Positions 36,107 to 45,446 of a DNA stretch of 64,000 nucleotides are shown piece after piece. Position 1 is the first letter of the stretch. Every line of letters starts with the position of its first letter. This stretch comes from JBIQJD01 sp044507695 (GTDB lineage: Bacteria; Bacteroidota; Ignavibacteria; Ignavibacteriales; Ignavibacteriaceae): assembly GCA_044507695.1 (NCBI GenBank), contig JBIQJD010000004.1, positions 186,001-250,000 of the forward strand, written 5' to 3'. The position numbers and the translations under genes were made by a program. The notes beneath the pieces were generated by a model. That model was not told the DNA's origin and did not search any database. It worked only from the letters and a program-made list of their open reading frames with translations.

Positions 36107-36550
36107 ATGAAAGTAATATTAAGACAAAATTTCGAAGCATTGGGCTCCATTGGCGATGTTGTTGATGTTAAAGCGGGTTATGCAAGAAATTTTCTTATTC
36201 CTCGCAAAATAGCTTACGTTGCTCTGCAAGGTAATATTCGTGCCCTTGAGGAAGAAAAAAAGAATGCTGCTAAAAAATCACAACAGGAATTGCACGCCGC
36301 TGAAACCCTTGCTGCTGAACTTGAAAAAGTTTCAGTTACTATTCCGGTTCAGGTTGGTGAAGAAGATAAAATTTTTGGATCAGTTACAACCCAGATGATT
36401 GCTGATGCACTGGCTGAAAAAGGATATGAAGTTGATAAGAGAAAAATTGAAATCGATGAGCCTATTAAGTCATTAGGTATTTATGGAATAAGCGTTAAAC
36501 TGCATCAGAATGTGAGTGCGAAGATTAAAGTCTGGGTGGTAAGAGAGTAA
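36107..36550 (+). CDS. rplI: 50S ribosomal protein L9
   Basis: 147 residues: MKVILRQNFEALGSIGDVVDVKAGYARNFLIP is the N-terminal L9 domain; an interrupted long helix (about 45-80) connects to the C-terminal domain with IFGSVTTQMIADAL and KSLGIYGISVKLH. Binds 23S rRNA at the base of the L1 stalk. AAGGAG precedes the ATG. Last gene of the S6 operon, followed by a terminator. Confidence 0.96.
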   Translation: MKVILRQNFEALGSIGDVVDVKAGYARNFLIPRKIAYVALQGNIRALEEEKKNAAKKSQQELHAAETLAAELEKVSVTIPVQVGEEDKIFGSVTTQMIADALAEKGYEVDKRKIEIDEPIKSLGIYGISVKLHQNVSAKIKVWVVRE

Positions 36551-36570
36551 TATTCTTTTACATCAAAATA

Positions 36571-36598
36571 AAAAAGGAATCCGGATGGATTCCTTTTT
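36571..36598. terminator. Bidirectional intrinsic terminator between rplI and rpmB
   Basis: 12-bp perfect stem (AAAAAGGAATCC at 36571-36582, GGATTCCTTTTT at 36587-36598) with a GGAT loop. The A-run and T-run give a U-tract on both strands, so it can end both convergent transcripts. Confidence 0.9.
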
Positions 36599-36620
36599 TA
36601 TTTTAAATTGAAGTTAGAAC

Positions 36621-36860
36621 TTAATGAACTTTAATCTTCTTTTCTTTAATAAGTTTTGCTACTTCTGAAGTACCATTTTTGGTAATATTTTTGATTCCTT
36701 GTGCAGAAAGTTTTAATGTTACAAATCTGTTCAATTCCTGAACCCATATTCTTTTCTTTTGAAGATTAGGCAAAAATCTTCTTTTTGATCTGTTATGAGC
36801 ATGCGAAACATTATTTCCTGTCTGCGGGCCTATTCCGGTTAACTGGCATCTTCTGGACAT
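36621..36860 (-). CDS. rpmB: 50S ribosomal protein L28
   Basis: 79 residues: MSRRCQLTGIGPQTGNNVSHAHNRSKRRFLPNLQ is the L28 core and RFVTLKLSAQGIKNITKNG the second conserved block. Only one Cys is present near the N-terminus, so it is a zinc-free form. Encoded convergently with the S6 operon. Confidence 0.96.
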   Translation of the reverse strand: MSRRCQLTGIGPQTGNNVSHAHNRSKRRFLPNLQKKRIWVQELNRFVTLKLSAQGIKNITKNGTSEVAKLIKEKKIKVH

Positions 36861-36980
36861 TTGAAACTCCTTAGTAACTTTCCTGGGTTATTTTTGAGCC
36901 TCAAATATAACAAAATTAATTCCAAAAATTAAAAAAATTATTCATCTTAAAATAATTTTAAAAACCGTGCTCACTACCTG

Positions 36981-37013
36981 TTGACATTGACATTTTCCTT
37001 TATATCTTACAAT
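36981..37013 (+). promoter_or_regulatory. Candidate promoter of the TsaC-like gene
   Basis: TTGACA occurs twice back to back (36981-36986 and 36987-36992), with TACAAT at 37008-37013. The spacing from the second box is 15 bp, shorter than ideal, and from the first 21 bp. It lies 86 nt before the start at 37099. Confidence 0.4.
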
Positions 37014-37098
37014 TGTACTTCAATTAGGGTGATATGTTCTGCCAGTTCAATTTCTTCATGTATTATTAAAATTATAAGATTCCTGAAAGGAGCAGTTT

Positions 37099-37710
37099 AT
37101 GGAATACTACGAGCTTCATCCAGAAAATCCTCAATTGCGCTATATAAACAAGGCAGTAAGCGTATTAAAAGAGGGGGGAATAATAATCTATCCAACCGAT
37201 ACTGTTTATGGCATCGGCTGTGATATTTTTAATAAAGATGCACTTGAAAGAATATTGACAATTAAGAATGATACCAATTCAAAATTATTCAGCTTCGTCT
37301 GTTCAGATTTAAAAGATATAGCACGTTATGCCCGCGTTTCAGATTATGCCTATAGAACGATGAAACACCTGCTGCCGGGTCCTTATACTTTTATTCTGCC
37401 GGCAGCCAAACTTGTACCTAAAAAATTGTGGAGTAAAAGAAAAACTGTTGGAATAAGAGTTCCGGATAATCAAATTGCGTTAACACTTGTGCGGGAGTTA
37501 GGAAATCCGATTATAAGCACAAGCACTACAAACAGAAAGGGAGATGTTTTAACAGATCCGTTTGAAATAAAAAATGTGCTCGGCTCCCAGGTTGATCTTA
37601 TGCTTTCAATGGGAAATCTTAGCGGTGATGTTTCAAGTGTAATTGATTTGAGTGATGAAGAGCCGGAAGTTTTAAGAGTTGGAGCAGGTGATGTAAGTTT
37701 ATTTGCATAA
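37099..37710 (+). CDS. Threonylcarbamoyl-AMP synthase-like protein (YrdC/Sua5/YciO family)
   Basis: 203 residues of the YrdC fold. KEGGIIIYPTDTVYGIGCDIFN (about 24-45) is the nucleotide-binding signature; SNLKDIARYARVSD-like and HLLPGPYTFILPA, VGIRVPDNQIALTLVRELGNPIISTST follow. TsaC/Sua5 enzymes make the threonylcarbamoyl-AMP used for the t6A modification of ANN-decoding tRNAs. YciO-type paralogues have the same motifs and weaker activity, and the opening YYELHPENPQ is YciO-like, so the exact role is open. GGAG precedes the ATG; a hairpin follows the stop. Confidence 0.85.
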   Translation: MEYYELHPENPQLRYINKAVSVLKEGGIIIYPTDTVYGIGCDIFNKDALERILTIKNDTNSKLFSFVCSDLKDIARYARVSDYAYRTMKHLLPGPYTFILPAAKLVPKKLWSKRKTVGIRVPDNQIALTLVRELGNPIISTSTTNRKGDVLTDPFEIKNVLGSQVDLMLSMGNLSGDVSSVIDLSDEEPEVLRVGAGDVSLFA

Positions 37711-37714
37711 AAAA

Positions 37715-37740
37715 TAAGCCCTCTATACCAAGAGGGCTTA
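37715..37740 (+). terminator. Hairpin terminator after the TsaC-like gene
   Basis: 10-bp stem, TAAGCCCTCT (37715-37724) and AGAGGGCTTA (37731-37740), loop ATACCA. It starts 4 nt after the stop codon. The following T-tract is weak. Confidence 0.75.
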
Positions 37741-37844
37741 TCTATAAATATTCTGAATCATGAAAACAAGCCGCAGCTCCTTTGAAATGACTATCGGTTA
37801 GTATCATTTTAACCGAAGGGAGAACTCTTAGGAGAAAGATTTCA

Positions 37845-38615
37845 TTATGATATTTTTCTGTAAACCTGAGTGTTTGTTGCCTGAACAGAAGGTGTTATTA
37901 TAATTTCATTTATATTTGCATATGGCGGGCGTGTTGCACAAAATAATACTGCTTCGGCAATATCATATCCATTAAGAGGCTTCACTCCTTCATAAACTTT
38001 TTTTGCACGTGCCTTATCACCTGAAAATCTTACTTCGCTGAATTCTGTTTCTACCATTCCGGGATCGACTGTAGATACTCTTATATTTTTATCCAGTACA
38101 TCAAGACGGATTGTCTGCGTTAAAGCTTTAACAGCAAATTTTGTTGCGCAGTAAACATTACCAAATTTATAAGCTTCATGACCCGCAGTTGAACCGATAT
38201 TAATTATATGACCAGAGCCGCGTTCAACCATTCCGGGGAGAATCTGCCTTGTAACATAAAGCAAACCTTTAATGTTTGTATCAATCATTTCTTCCCAGTC
38301 ATCAATGTTTCCCTCAAAGATGCGGTTATAACCTTTGGCCAGCCCTGCATTGTTTAAAAGTATATCAATATTTTTCCATTCATTATCAAGAGATGAAATT
38401 ACTTCTTCTACCTGAGACCGGTTTCTTACATCAAGTGCTTTTGTTAAAACCTTAATATTATTTTTTTGCTTTAATTCTGCTGCAAGTTCATCAATCCTGT
38501 TTTTTCTTCTTGCAGTTAAAATCAGATTTGCTCCTTCTCCGGCAAACAACTCAGCGCATGCTTTGCCGATGCCTGATGAAGCGCCTGTAATAAAGATTAT
38601 TTTATTTTTTAACAT
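37845..38615 (-). CDS. Short-chain dehydrogenase/reductase (YdfG-like)
   Basis: 256 residues from the ATG at 38615; a longer frame (to 38639) would overlap the upstream gene by 20 nt and adds a tail before the Rossmann strand. Classical SDR: TGASSGIG (10-17) for NAD(P), NNAG (88-91), Ser142, Tyr155 and Lys159 (YCATK) catalytic residues. ARRKNR after the second strand suggests NADP. The VDPGMVETEFSEVRF region is like YdfG 3-hydroxy-acid dehydrogenases. Substrate not determined. It follows the membrane protein gene at 38620. Confidence 0.85.
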   Translation of the reverse strand: MLKNKIIFITGASSGIGKACAELFAGEGANLILTARRKNRIDELAAELKQKNNIKVLTKALDVRNRSQVEEVISSLDNEWKNIDILLNNAGLAKGYNRIFEGNIDDWEEMIDTNIKGLLYVTRQILPGMVERGSGHIINIGSTAGHEAYKFGNVYCATKFAVKALTQTIRLDVLDKNIRVSTVDPGMVETEFSEVRFSGDKARAKKVYEGVKPLNGYDIAEAVLFCATRPPYANINEIIITPSVQATNTQVYRKIS

Positions 38616-38619
38616 CACA

Positions 38620-39150
38620 TTACTTTTTTTTGTTTTCAATAATTGCCGGCAGGCTTCTCTTCATTCTTTTAAGAACAAAATTAAGATAACCGAAGAACAG
38701 TACTGCGGCTGCTAAAATAAAAATCAATTGCTGGTTATAGGTAAATCCCGAATCCGTTAGCAGTATTATAAAATTATTTTGTAAGGAATTATTAAATAAA
38801 ATAGAAATTACTGTTATAATAATGTAGAGAATTATATAGCCTGTATTTATTAAGATAAAAATTACAAGCGGAATATTTGTTTTATCATCATTTCTTTTTG
38901 ATAAAATTACCATTGTAATTTCTGTTAACAGAAAACTTACGATTATGGGAATAAGAATTACAATCAAGCCTCCCGCAAAACTATCCTGAGGTATTTGAAA
39001 AGAAGATACTAATTTGATTCCGGAAAAAAAATAATTCACTTTCTGGTTTAACAGAACAGAAGCAGCCGCTCCCTGAAGAAATTGATTTATCACCAGAACG
39101 AATAATAATCCGGTAAATAAACCGGCAAGCAGATTTATTATTTTCTTCAT
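38620..39150 (-). CDS. Four-helix integral membrane protein of unknown function
   Basis: 176 residues with four predicted membrane segments (about 4-26, 58-84, 93-118, 143-163) and a basic C-terminus (KRMKRSLPAIIENKKK). No family is recognised. Its stop lies 4 nt before the SDR start, so the two are probably one transcript. No cysteine or metal-binding motif stands out. Confidence 0.6.
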   Translation of the reverse strand: MKKIINLLAGLFTGLLFVLVINQFLQGAAASVLLNQKVNYFFSGIKLVSSFQIPQDSFAGGLIVILIPIIVSFLLTEITMVILSKRNDDKTNIPLVIFILINTGYIILYIIITVISILFNNSLQNNFIILLTDSGFTYNQQLIFILAAAVLFFGYLNFVLKRMKRSLPAIIENKKK

Positions 39151-39404
39151 TTAAACTAATGAAACAAGTTTAGAAAGACAGCACGCAGTGATAACCAAAG
39201 ATTTTTAACAACGCAAACAAGATTCAAATTGCATCATCTGCTTGCTGCAAAATTTTTGAAAAGTAAGTTAACTAATATTTATAAAATTATTAAGGAGCGG
39301 ATAAATTTTTAATTCCAAAATAGCAGCAATTAAATTACATGAATAACCCATTGAATTTTATCAGTGTCAATCTGTATAATCTGTGTTATCCGTGTGCTGA
39401 AGTT

Positions 39405-40442
39405 TTAGAATACACCGGGAATTTTACTGCCGCACTTAAAGCAGCAGCCGTTTTTTATTTTATTAGATTTTACGGAATGCCAGTCCCGTGAGATTAATTC
39501 AGCACCGCAGTTAGGGCAGTATGTATTTTGTCCATTGGTATCGTGTACATTTCCGGTATAACAGAATTTTATTCCCGCAGAAAAAGCAATATCTCTCGCT
39601 CTTAATAAAGTAGATTTTGGAGTACGATCTTTGTTTGTCATTTTAAAATCCGGGTGAAAGGCAGTAAAATGAACGGGAACAGAATCGCCAAGATTTTCAA
39701 CTATCCAATCACATTCCATTTTAATTTCATCTGTAGAATCATTCTCTCCCGGAATCAGCAGAGTTGTTATCTCTAACCAGATACATGTTTCATGCTTTAA
39801 CCAGAAGAGAGTATCAAGCACATCATTTAAATGAGAAGATGTAACTTTGAAATAGAATTTTTCCGTGAATGCCTTAAGATCAACATTAGCTGCATCAATA
39901 TATTTATATACATCTTTCCGTGCGTTCTTATCAATATATCCCGCTGTTACCATTACGGATTTTATATTCTCATCACGTGCAATACGGGAAATATCAATTA
40001 CATACTCACCAAAAATTGTTGGATCATTATACGTGAAAGCGATTGAAGAAATGGAATGATTTTTTGCAATTGCAACTACATCTTCAGGTGAAACGGAGAG
40101 TGAATTAAGTTCATCAAGTCTGGCTTTGCTGATTGACCAGTTCTGGCAGAACTTGCATCCGAGGTTGCAGCCTGCAGTACCAAAACTTAAAATATTTGTA
40201 CCCGGCAGGAAATGATTGAGCGGTTTTTTTTCTACAGGGTCAATTGCAAATCCTGTTGGATGGCCGTATCCTGTTGTATAAAGTTTGCCGCCGTGGTTCT
40301 GTCTGATGTAACAGAAACCTGCCTGGCCTTCACCAATTTTGCAATAGCGTGGACAGAGTGTGCAGAGTAATTTTTCTTTTTCTGCAGGTTCCCACCAATC
40401 AGCTAATTTATAATTTATACCATTCAAAACATTATTTGCCAT
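39405..40442 (-). CDS. amrS: AmmeMemoRadiSam system radical SAM enzyme (AmrS-like)
   Basis: 345 residues. N-terminal cluster motif CTLCPRYCKIGEGQAGFC (27-44), then the radical SAM CX3CX2C at 92-99 (GCNLGCKFCQNW). Downstream SSIAFTYNDPTIF and DLKAFTEKFY are PflA-like barrel motifs. A C-terminal zinc ribbon has CPNCG and CCFKCG. The family is defined by co-occurrence with AMMECR1 and MEMO1 proteins, but neither partner is in the window. The radical reaction of this family is not established. ATG 40442 is the natural start. Confidence 0.88.
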   Translation of the reverse strand: MANNVLNGINYKLADWWEPAEKEKLLCTLCPRYCKIGEGQAGFCYIRQNHGGKLYTTGYGHPTGFAIDPVEKKPLNHFLPGTNILSFGTAGCNLGCKFCQNWSISKARLDELNSLSVSPEDVVAIAKNHSISSIAFTYNDPTIFGEYVIDISRIARDENIKSVMVTAGYIDKNARKDVYKYIDAANVDLKAFTEKFYFKVTSSHLNDVLDTLFWLKHETCIWLEITTLLIPGENDSTDEIKMECDWIVENLGDSVPVHFTAFHPDFKMTNKDRTPKSTLLRARDIAFSAGIKFCYTGNVHDTNGQNTYCPNCGAELISRDWHSVKSNKIKNGCCFKCGSKIPGVF

Positions 40443-40519
40443 TTCAATCTTATCTTAAATTAAAATAGCTTAATCTCACATAATAAAAAATGAAGAAAAG
40501 TTTACAACGATTACATTAC

Positions 40520-41296
40520 CTAATCTAATTCTTCATACATATCATTAATATCTGCCTTATCAAACTCAACAAGAAAATCTGCAATTTTATCTGTTACCAT
40601 TTCAAGATATTTTGTTCCTTTTTCTTTTGTTGCTTTAGCAGGATTTCCAACTCCTGTATCCTTTGTTATCTTTGTCCACTTTCTTTCTGTCCATACCCAG
40701 CCTTCTCTAAAAGCTTTAATCTTCATTTTTCTTTCTTTCCCTTCACCGGCATCTGAAAGGGGGAGAACAAGTTCCGGTCTTATGTTTAGCATAACGCATG
40801 TTTCCATTTCACCTGCATGATCACCCGGTTCATCAAAGAAATCATTATTGTTAAAAATTTTATACCAGTTTAACTGGCAGATAATAAAGCCGGGAATTTT
40901 TTGCTGAACTTCTCTTAATATTTGTTTAAAATCATTTCCGCCATGGCTGTTAAGAATAACAAGTTTATTAAATCCTTCCTGCTTAAGTGAAAAAGCAACA
41001 TCATGAATTATTGCTGCCTGTGTACTTGGATTTATATTGATGCACAATTTTATATCAAGCTGGCCTGTGTTTATTCCAAACGGAACTGCAGGCAGTACAA
41101 TAACTCTTGCGCCTGCATCAGTAGCTTTGCGTGCTGATTCCGCTGAGATATATTCTGATTGAATGACATCTGTTGCATAGGGAAGATGGTAATTGTGTGC
41201 TTCTGTTGCACCCCATGGAAGGATTACAACATTGTAATCATGTTTTGAAACATGCTTCCAGTTTGTTTCTGCAAGAATGTAATTACGGATACTCAT
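40520..41296 (-). CDS. Creatininase-family metal-dependent amidohydrolase
   Basis: 258 residues of the creatininase fold. VVILPWGATEAHNYHLPYATDV (24-45) supplies the Glu, His and Asp metal ligands; VILNSHGGND is the second ligand block; EPGDHAGEMETCVML contributes the last His/Glu. The family includes creatinine amidohydrolase, the riboflavin/F420 pathway enzyme ArfB, and MftE of mycofactocin. Substrate is unknown; proximity to the radical SAM gene (77 nt) is suggestive only. Confidence 0.85.
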   Translation of the reverse strand: MSIRNYILAETNWKHVSKHDYNVVILPWGATEAHNYHLPYATDVIQSEYISAESARKATDAGARVIVLPAVPFGINTGQLDIKLCININPSTQAAIIHDVAFSLKQEGFNKLVILNSHGGNDFKQILREVQQKIPGFIICQLNWYKIFNNNDFFDEPGDHAGEMETCVMLNIRPELVLPLSDAGEGKERKMKIKAFREGWVWTERKWTKITKDTGVGNPAKATKEKGTKYLEMVTDKIADFLVEFDKADINDMYEELD

Positions 41297-41359
41297 TTAC
41301 TACTCTTTCTAAATAATTATTTTGATATGTTAGTTAAGAACTGAAAATAATCTTCATTA

Positions 41360-42799
41360 TTAAATTACTTCAAATCTCAGCCAGTTTGTACGGCTTTTTT
41401 CTGAATAGGGTGCACCAGCAGTAAAGATTACAATATCTCCTTCTTTAACAAGCCCGGCTTCAAGAATTAATTTTCGTGCATTATCAATTGCTATGTGTTC
41501 TTTATTAATTTCATTACTGAAAATTGAAGTAACTCCCCAGCGGAGACATAAAATATTCATCGTTTCAAAGCTGTTTGATATTGCAATTATCTTTGCTTTT
41601 GGTCTGTACTTAGCAAGGTTTATAGCAGTGCGTCCTTTATAAGTAAATGCAACAATTGCGGCAGCATTTATCTGTTTGCTGATTGTTGTAATTGCTTTCC
41701 CAACTGAATCAAATAAATTTTCTTCAACATGTTCAGGAATGTTATATTCAATAATCTGATCCATAAATGAATGCTGTTCTGCGTTTTTAATTATATCATT
41801 CATCAGTTGAACAGTTTTAAGCGGGAATTTTCCCACAGATGTTTCTCCGCTCAGCATTACAACATCAGTACCATCCCAAACAGCATTTGCAACATCGGAA
41901 GCTTCAGCACGCGTTGGAATTGGATTGCTTATCATTGACTCAAGCATTTGTGTAGCAGTAATAACAAGCTTGCCAAAACGGTTACACTCTTTAATTATCT
42001 TTTTCTGAATAATCGGTACATCCTGCGGATTGAGTTCTACACCAAGATCACCGCGTGCAATCATTATTCCATCTGCTGCTTCAAGTATAGCATCAAAATT
42101 ATCAACTGCTTCTTTCTTTTCAATCTTTGCAATTATTGGTTTAACTGCATTTTTATTTTTCAGCCATTCCTTTAAAGTTGTGATATCTTTTTCACTTCTT
42201 ACAAAAGACAAAGCTATATAATCAACTCTGTGTTTAATAGCGAACTCAAGATCCTTAAAATCCTTTTCTGTTACTGAAGGAGTTGAAAGTTTCATTCCCG
42301 GCAGATTCATTCCTTTCCTTGGTTTCAGTTTTCCGCCGTTTTCAATAAAACAAACAACTGAATCTTCTTTTCGTTCAATAATCCGTAATCTGATTAATCC
42401 ATCATCAATTAAAACAGGATCACCAACCTGTGCATCATCCACAAGCTGTTTATATGAAGTAGAAATTTTTTCTTTTTTGCCGGGAAAATCTTTGATAGAT
42501 ATTTCAATTGTATCACCGGTGCTGATAAGTATTTCAGGCTGAGAGAGTTCACCAATTCTGATTTTGGGTCCCTGAAGATCAACCAAAACCGAGAGAGGAG
42601 AGTTTTCTTTTATGCATGCCTGATCAATTGCATTAAAAACATTTTCAAAAAAATTATAATCACCGTGAGAAAAGTTTAACCTCACTCCGTCCATTCCTGC
42701 ATTCATTAATTTGCAGATATCATCTGTGGAATTAACTGCCGGACCAAGTGTACACAGAATTTTTGTTTTGGCAAATATTTCGCTGAGCATCAGGTTCAT
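41360..42799 (-). CDS. pyk: Pyruvate kinase
   Basis: Converts PEP and ADP to pyruvate and ATP. 479 residues: AKTKILCTLGPAVNSTDDI, MDGVRLNFSHGD and VLVDLQGPKIRIGEL at the N-terminus, IIAKIEKKEAVDN (catalytic Lys), GIMIARGDLGVEL (metal site), TATQMLESM and RAEASDVANAVWDGTDVVML. The C-terminal allosteric domain is present (about 345-479). The start overlaps the stop of the Lon-like gene (ATGA), an unusual coupling of glycolysis with proteolysis. Confidence 0.95.
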   Translation of the reverse strand: MNLMLSEIFAKTKILCTLGPAVNSTDDICKLMNAGMDGVRLNFSHGDYNFFENVFNAIDQACIKENSPLSVLVDLQGPKIRIGELSQPEILISTGDTIEISIKDFPGKKEKISTSYKQLVDDAQVGDPVLIDDGLIRLRIIERKEDSVVCFIENGGKLKPRKGMNLPGMKLSTPSVTEKDFKDLEFAIKHRVDYIALSFVRSEKDITTLKEWLKNKNAVKPIIAKIEKKEAVDNFDAILEAADGIMIARGDLGVELNPQDVPIIQKKIIKECNRFGKLVITATQMLESMISNPIPTRAEASDVANAVWDGTDVVMLSGETSVGKFPLKTVQLMNDIIKNAEQHSFMDQIIEYNIPEHVEENLFDSVGKAITTISKQINAAAIVAFTYKGRTAINLAKYRPKAKIIAISNSFETMNILCLRWGVTSIFSNEINKEHIAIDNARKLILEAGLVKEGDIVIFTAGAPYSEKSRTNWLRFEVI

Positions 42800-45297
42800 C
42801 TTTTTCTCTTTTTCTCCTGCTTCTTTTGAGTTTGAGAAGAATTGTTATTCATTGATCTGTTTGCTTTTGATTTTGCATAAAGATCTTTGATTTTCTCTTC
42901 AACTAATCCAAACACACTATTTTTCTCATAACCATCGGCGGTTTTTTTGCCTGCTTTTTTTCCTGTAAGAATTTCAATTCCTTCTTCAACTCGTGAGATA
43001 GGATAGATATGAAACTCTCCGTTTCTAACTGCTTCAATCACTTCATCTTTTAACATTAATTCTTTTACGTTTTGAACTGGAATAATTACTCCTTGTTTTT
43101 TATTTAATCCTCTTGATTTACACACATCAAAGAAGCCTTCAATTTTTTCATTCACTCCGCCAATCGGCTGAACATCACCTTTCTGATTTAATGAACCTGT
43201 AACAGCTATTGATTGTTTAATCGGCAATCCGGAAAGAGTAGAGAGCAGAGCAAAAATCTCCGCGCATGATGCGCTGTCTCCATCAACTGTTCCGTATGAT
43301 TGTTCAAACACAAGATTAGCATTGAAGGATAACGGAAGATCCTGCCCGAAAGTTTCTCTGAAATATCCGCTGATAATTAATACGCCTTTATTATAATGGC
43401 GGCCGCTCATTCCGGCTTCACGTTCAACGTTTATTATACTTCCGCTGCCGAGCGAAACAGTTGCTGTAATTCTTGTTGGTCTGCCGAATGAATAGAAATC
43501 AGCACCGTAAACTGCAAGCCCGTTTATTTGTCCGATTCTCTCACCATCAGTATCAATCAAAAGAGATTCCTCTTCAATCATATCTGAAATTTTTGATTCG
43601 AGCATTCCGTGCCGGTCAACTGCAAAATCATAAGCTTTCTTTACATGTTCAGCTCTAACAACTTTCTGATTTTCTTCTGCTGCCCAAAAGCTTGCCTCTC
43701 TTGCAAGATCAGCAATTTTTGAAAAACGCAGCGTTAATTTCTTCTGCTGCCCGGCAAACTTTGCAGCAAGTTCAATAAGATAAGCAATCGCATCTCTGCT
43801 GAACTCACAAAGATTTTCTTCACGAATTAATTTTTTAATCACTCTTGCATATTCAACTAGAACTTCCGGTGAATGTTTTATCTCGTAATCAAAGTCTGCT
43901 TTAACTTTAAATATTTTTTTAAAATCATATTCATATTCAGATAAAACAGAGTAGATATACTGGCTGCCGATGAGAATAATTTTTGTATCAATATCAATCG
44001 GTTCAGGTTTTAAGCCTGATTGACTGAGTTGAAGTATTCCCGGAGCTTCCTGGAATTCAAGCTTGCGGTAGGTTAACACGCGTTTAAGCATACGCCAAAC
44101 GCCTGGTTCTTCAAAAAGATGATTAACATTTATAACAAGGTATCCGCCGTTTGCACGAAGCAGTGAACCACATTTGATTTTTGTAAAGTCTGTGTAATAT
44201 CCTCCTCTGCCATCATTGATTTTTTCTATCGTACCAAAAATATTTGTGAAGGTTGGATTAGTTTCTATAACTACCGGGCATTGTTTGGTTTCACTGTTAT
44301 CTAAAATTATATTAACATCGTACTCTTTAAAGTAATCAATTATAAATCCATCCATTGATTGTTCGGTTGGAGGTTTTGTTCCTTTGAACACCTGGATGTT
44401 ATCAAGTATATTCTCTTCAACATCGGTAAGATAATTCAGTATTTTCGGGTCATTATATTTTTCGCGGAGGTTTTCAAATACACCTTCTACTACTGCTCCA
44501 ACTGTTTCTCTTTCCCATCGTAAAAGTTTTTCCTGGAATTCCTGGCTGAGTGCAAGCCCCTTTTTAAAAATTATCTGAAGTTCCTGCTGATAATCATTAT
44601 ATTTTTTTATAATGTTTTGTGCATCTTCTTTTGAAATTTTATTTGCTGCAATCTGTTCTTCAAGCTGATAAATTGGAATTGCTTTTCCATCAATTATAGG
44701 AAAAATATCCGGACGTGCAGCATCTCCAACTTTCAGTTGTCCCAGAGAAAAATTATCTTTCTTTAATTTATCCTCAAAACTTTTTAATAAAACCTGTTCA
44801 CGTTCATTGTACTGCGCTATAATTTTCTTTTTTTTGTTTGTGCTTGCTTCACTCTCTAATGTTTTAGGTATTCTGTTTTTAAGAATTTCAATTGCGGAAT
44901 AAAGTTTCCGTTTAAATACTTTTGCTTTACCAAGCGGAAAGGATAGCAAAAGCGGGCGGTCAGGATCTTTAAAATTATTTACATAAGCATAATCATGAAG
45001 TGGAGGGCAGTTGGTGCTGATTTCTTCAAGCATCTTTTTAATTGTGGTAGCTTTGCCGGTTCCGGATAAGCCTGCAATGTAGATGTTGTAGCCCGGACTT
45101 CTTATTTCAACGCCGAGCCTGATTGCTTTTAAGGCCCGTTCCTGGCCAAGTATTCCTTCAATTGGTAATAATGTATCTGTGGAATCAAATTCAAATATTG
45201 CCGGATCACATTTCCACCTGAGTTCCTCCGGTTTAAGTTCTTTATGTTTTAATGCTTTGGATAGTTTTACAGAGCGTGCAGCTTTTGATTGTGCCAT
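42796..45297 (-). CDS. Lon-like ATP-dependent protease (AAA_32/LonB-type)
   Basis: 833 residues. N-terminal AAA domain with Walker A GLSGTGKAT (about 76-84), long middle helical region (about 170-300), a second ATPase part with GYLVINVNHLFEEPGVW and IILIGS, then a Lon S16 protease domain. The catalytic dyad is Ser675 in DGDSAS and Lys718 in GGVNEKIEG. A very basic tail (KKQEKKRKR) ends the protein. It differs from classic LonA by the missing LON N-terminal domain; it fits the AAA_32-containing Lon family. Translationally coupled to pyk. Confidence 0.88.
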   Translation of the reverse strand: MAQSKAARSVKLSKALKHKELKPEELRWKCDPAIFEFDSTDTLLPIEGILGQERALKAIRLGVEIRSPGYNIYIAGLSGTGKATTIKKMLEEISTNCPPLHDYAYVNNFKDPDRPLLLSFPLGKAKVFKRKLYSAIEILKNRIPKTLESEASTNKKKKIIAQYNEREQVLLKSFEDKLKKDNFSLGQLKVGDAARPDIFPIIDGKAIPIYQLEEQIAANKISKEDAQNIIKKYNDYQQELQIIFKKGLALSQEFQEKLLRWERETVGAVVEGVFENLREKYNDPKILNYLTDVEENILDNIQVFKGTKPPTEQSMDGFIIDYFKEYDVNIILDNSETKQCPVVIETNPTFTNIFGTIEKINDGRGGYYTDFTKIKCGSLLRANGGYLVINVNHLFEEPGVWRMLKRVLTYRKLEFQEAPGILQLSQSGLKPEPIDIDTKIILIGSQYIYSVLSEYEYDFKKIFKVKADFDYEIKHSPEVLVEYARVIKKLIREENLCEFSRDAIAYLIELAAKFAGQQKKLTLRFSKIADLAREASFWAAEENQKVVRAEHVKKAYDFAVDRHGMLESKISDMIEEESLLIDTDGERIGQINGLAVYGADFYSFGRPTRITATVSLGSGSIINVEREAGMSGRHYNKGVLIISGYFRETFGQDLPLSFNANLVFEQSYGTVDGDSASCAEIFALLSTLSGLPIKQSIAVTGSLNQKGDVQPIGGVNEKIEGFFDVCKSRGLNKKQGVIIPVQNVKELMLKDEVIEAVRNGEFHIYPISRVEEGIEILTGKKAGKKTADGYEKNSVFGLVEEKIKDLYAKSKANRSMNNNSSQTQKKQEKKRKR

Positions 45298-45418
45298 TAT
45301 TTCCTTTCTCTGTTAAATAGCAACTCTCATTATAAAGAGTTTAGTTCAAATTTAATGATAATCTTAAAAAAGTGCCGATTGAATTTGTGAGTTGAACAAA
45401 CACGGACAAATTTTTTGT

Positions 45419-45426
45419 TACCTTTG
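45419..45426 (+). promoter_or_regulatory. Bacteroidota-type -7 box (TACCTTTG)
   Basis: TACCTTTG fits the TAnnTTTG -7 consensus and lies 20 nt upstream of the ATG at 45447. A TTG at 45392-45394 is a weak -33 match (24-bp spacing). Confidence 0.4.
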
Positions 45427-45446
45427 ATCTTAAAAATAGAAACAAT

